Below, in pieces: positions 5,099 to 7,131 of a stretch of DNA of 7,131 nt. Source of the stretch: a bacterium (GTDB lineage Bacteria > Hydrogenedentota > Hydrogenedentia > Hydrogenedentiales > SLHB01). Under the pieces are notes generated by a model. That model made no database searches, was not told the origin of the DNA, and saw nothing but the letters and a program-made list of their open reading frames with translations. The DNA is taken from NCBI GenBank assembly GCA_024231375.1, contig JAAEQP010001017.1, forward strand, positions 1 through 7,131, written 5' to 3'. Both the position numbers and the translations under genes were made by a program. Each line of letters starts with the position of its first letter. The stretch's first letter is position 1.

Positions 5099-7102
5099 AT
5101 GGTGCACCCCATTGACAAGGCGTCCGTGGCGTTTCGAATCGGCATCCCCCTGTGGATAACGGGGACTCGGTTCGATGAACTGCTTGCTCTCTTTGAACGC
5201 CACAAAGGCCTGACAGACGAGATCACGCTCTTCACCTCGGAAACCCATCCGCCTCTGCCGTTGCCGGTCCTGGAGGAACGATGCGCCATCGCGAAGGACC
5301 GCATGGCGGCCGCTCGCGAGAAGGGCTACCGTAGCGGCCTGAACATTCTCGCCACCATCGGCCATCACGATGAGGACCTGCCCAATTCGCTCTCCGCAGA
5401 TTTCACCCGCGCCACGGATTTGCAGGGTCGCGTGTGCCAAGGCTCGTTCTGCCCGAACGACCCCCGGCATCGAGAGTATACCGTCCGTATCTACGAACTG
5501 TTGGTGAGCGCCGGACCCGACTACATCTGGGTTGATGACGACGTCCGCCTCTACGGGCACATGCCCATCGGCGAAACGTGTTTCTGCGACACCTGTCTCG
5601 GGTTGATCAGCAAGCGGACCGGCGTTGAATACACCCGTGAATCCTTGCGGGCCGCGCTGGCCGAAGGGTCCTTCGATCAAAAGGCCGCGGTTCGCCGCGC
5701 CGTGCTGCAGGACAACCGTGAAACCCTGAGCCGGTTGTTCGCGCTGATCGAACGCACCGTCCATGCCTTGGCGCCCGACATGCCGCTCGGGTTCATGACC
5801 GGCGACCGATTCTACGAAGGCTACGACTTCGACACGTGGGCCGCGGTCCTGGCGGGGCCGGAAGGGCGTGAAGTCCTGTGGCGGCCCGGCGGCGGAACCT
5901 ACCGCGACGAACGGCTCGACGACATCGCCGGCAAGGCCCACGACATCGGACGGCAAACGTCAATCTTGCCGAAGGATATGCAGGTCATTCAGTCCGAACT
6001 GGAGAGTTTCCCGTACCAACGACTCAAGAAGAGCGCCCACGCCACCGGCTTGGAAGCGGCTGCCTACATCGCGTCCGGATGCACGGGCACGGCTTTCAAC
6101 GTGCTCTCCATGTACGACGAACCCCTCGACGAATACGAGCCCCTGGTCACGCATCTTGGCGCCACGCGTCCGTTTCTCGACATCCTGGCACGCACCTTCC
6201 GGCGGGGCGATCGTCTCGGCATCCACACCGGTTGGAACAAGGACTCATTGATCGCCAACAACCCGGACGGCGATTGGTTGGCCTGGGGCGGCGCGCCTTC
6301 CGTCCGCCACGCCTACGAGATCTGGTCAACAGGTCTCCCCGCGGCCTACGGTGCGTCCGGCGCGTGCGTCACCGCCTTGTCCGGCGACGGCGTCCTCGCG
6401 CTGAGCGAAGACGAGATCCGCGCCGCACTCGCGGGCGGCGTGTACCTGGACGGTCCTGCCCTCACGCGTCTGAACGAGTTGGGATACGGCGATCTGACCG
6501 GGTATACCGTGAAAGATGTCCGTCACATCGATTGCATCGAAGAAATGCTGGACCATTCCCTCAACGGCGCGTTTACAGGACGGCGGAGGAACGGGCGACA
6601 ATCGTTCTGGAAATGCCCGTGCCACTGTCTCGAACCGACGAAAGAAGGAACCGCTACCCTCTCACGCGTGGTGGACTACACCTACAACGAGACCCACCCG
6701 TGTTGCGTGGGCGTGTTCGAGAACAGTCTTGGTGGGCGGGTGTGCGTCTCGGGCTACTATCCCTGGGAACAACTGCAGAATCTCAGCAAATCCGCGCAGT
6801 TGAAAGGCATCATGCGGTGGTTGTCGAAGGACACCATGCCCGCCTACGTGGAGTCGTTTCACCGCGCCAATCTGTGGGTGACTCGTTCCGACGAGGACGC
6901 GTACGGAATCGGCTTGATCAACGCCTACCTCGATCCCGCGGAGGACCTGACGATACTTGTCCGGACGAACCGCTCGGAAATGCGCGTGACGGATATGGCC
7001 TGCGGAGAGACCTCCGTGACCGCAGCGGGTCAGGAAGGGCCCTACAAGCGGTTCGTACTACCGACGATACAGCCGTGGAATCTGGTGCTCTTGACGGTCT
7101 AG
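5099..7102 (+). CDS. GH42-like (beta-galactosidase-like) TIM-barrel protein of uncharacterised family
   Basis: A 667-residue protein without a signal peptide or membrane segment, hence probably cytoplasmic. The first ~330 residues look like a GH42-type TIM barrel. Conserved-looking elements are FCPNDPRHREY, DYIWVDDDVR (141-150), the CFCDTC cysteine motif (161-166) and a strand with QSELESFPY, where Glu300 or Glu302 is a candidate catalytic residue. The middle, about 395-470, resembles the GATase-like domain of GH42 enzymes: GLPAAYGASGACVTALSGDG and LSEDEIRAALAGGVYLDG (435-452), followed by LGYGDLTGY. The C-terminal ~100 residues look like a beta-sandwich. The start is 1 nt after the upstream stop, so the two genes are probably translationally coupled. 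A role in cleaving an imported glycoside or oligosaccharide is inferred; no substrate can be named and I do not recognise a characterised homologue. No terminator is visible in the 29 nt after the stop. Confidence 0.72.
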   Translation: MVHPIDKASVAFRIGIPLWITGTRFDELLALFERHKGLTDEITLFTSETHPPLPLPVLEERCAIAKDRMAAAREKGYRSGLNILATIGHHDEDLPNSLSADFTRATDLQGRVCQGSFCPNDPRHREYTVRIYELLVSAGPDYIWVDDDVRLYGHMPIGETCFCDTCLGLISKRTGVEYTRESLRAALAEGSFDQKAAVRRAVLQDNRETLSRLFALIERTVHALAPDMPLGFMTGDRFYEGYDFDTWAAVLAGPEGREVLWRPGGGTYRDERLDDIAGKAHDIGRQTSILPKDMQVIQSELESFPYQRLKKSAHATGLEAAAYIASGCTGTAFNVLSMYDEPLDEYEPLVTHLGATRPFLDILARTFRRGDRLGIHTGWNKDSLIANNPDGDWLAWGGAPSVRHAYEIWSTGLPAAYGASGACVTALSGDGVLALSEDEIRAALAGGVYLDGPALTRLNELGYGDLTGYTVKDVRHIDCIEEMLDHSLNGAFTGRRRNGRQSFWKCPCHCLEPTKEGTATLSRVVDYTYNETHPCCVGVFENSLGGRVCVSGYYPWEQLQNLSKSAQLKGIMRWLSKDTMPAYVESFHRANLWVTRSDEDAYGIGLINAYLDPAEDLTILVRTNRSEMRVTDMACGETSVTAAGQEGPYKRFVLPTIQPWNLVLLTV

Positions 7103-7103
7103 C

Positions 7104-7121
7104 GAAAACGGGGACTGTCGC
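7104..7121. other. Possible fragment of a dispersed repeat at the window edge
   Basis: GAAAACGGGGACTGTCGC directly follows the last stop codon. It resembles the AAACGGGGACTGTCC-type intergenic repeats I recall near REP-associated transposases in several phyla. The window ends 10 nt later, so no second arm or transposase can be seen. Weak call. Confidence 0.2.
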
Positions 7122-7131
7122 AAGCGAGTGA

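Noticed and set aside
5878..7131. Plus-strand open frame of 417 codons overlapping the GH42-like gene in another frame
   Set aside because: The translation is Arg-rich and low in hydrophobic residues, typical of a frame shadow. The overlapped frame has coherent family motifs throughout.

Overview
The window is GC-rich (about 60% by eye), densely coded bacterial DNA with good Shine-Dalgarno sites. It holds the end of a core-metabolism operon (sucCD), then what looks like an accessory sugar or glycan catabolism locus. A creatininase-family hydrolase, a secreted DUF4838 (alpha-glucuronidase-like) protein and a GH42-like protein side by side suggest an environmental heterotroph of the Planctomycetes/Lentisphaerae/Hydrogenedentes kind. 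That is an inference from gene content; no taxonomic marker is present.

Layout. Positions 2-430 hold the 3' part of sucC, cut by the window edge, and 427-1287 hold complete sucD (4-bp overlap, GTG start). Next comes an 82-nt imperfect palindrome (1305-1386) of a dispersed-repeat type, lying between convergent genes. On the minus strand at 1418-1891 is a divergent RpiB/LacAB-type sugar isomerase that keeps Cys66 but has lost other expected active-site residues. The region 1892-2101 is a divergent promoter region. It contains a dyad (1981-2039) whose arms end in two back-to-back extended -10 elements.

From 2102 to 7102 there is a tight plus-strand cluster of three genes with 5-nt and 1-nt gaps: a creatininase-family hydrolase (256 aa), a signal-peptide-bearing DUF4838/GH67-like protein (739 aa) with an internal EF-hand-like loop, and a GH42-like TIM-barrel protein without a signal peptide (667 aa).

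How they may work together (inference). The secreted protein would act on an extracytoplasmic glycoside. The GH42-like protein would process the imported product. The creatininase-family enzyme and the divergently transcribed isomerase would convert the released sugar, keto-sugar or inositol-type intermediate. The shared promoter dyad would co-regulate both sides. No transporter, regulator or kinase is in the window, so the substrate cannot be named. No tRNA, rRNA, CRISPR array or transposase gene was seen.
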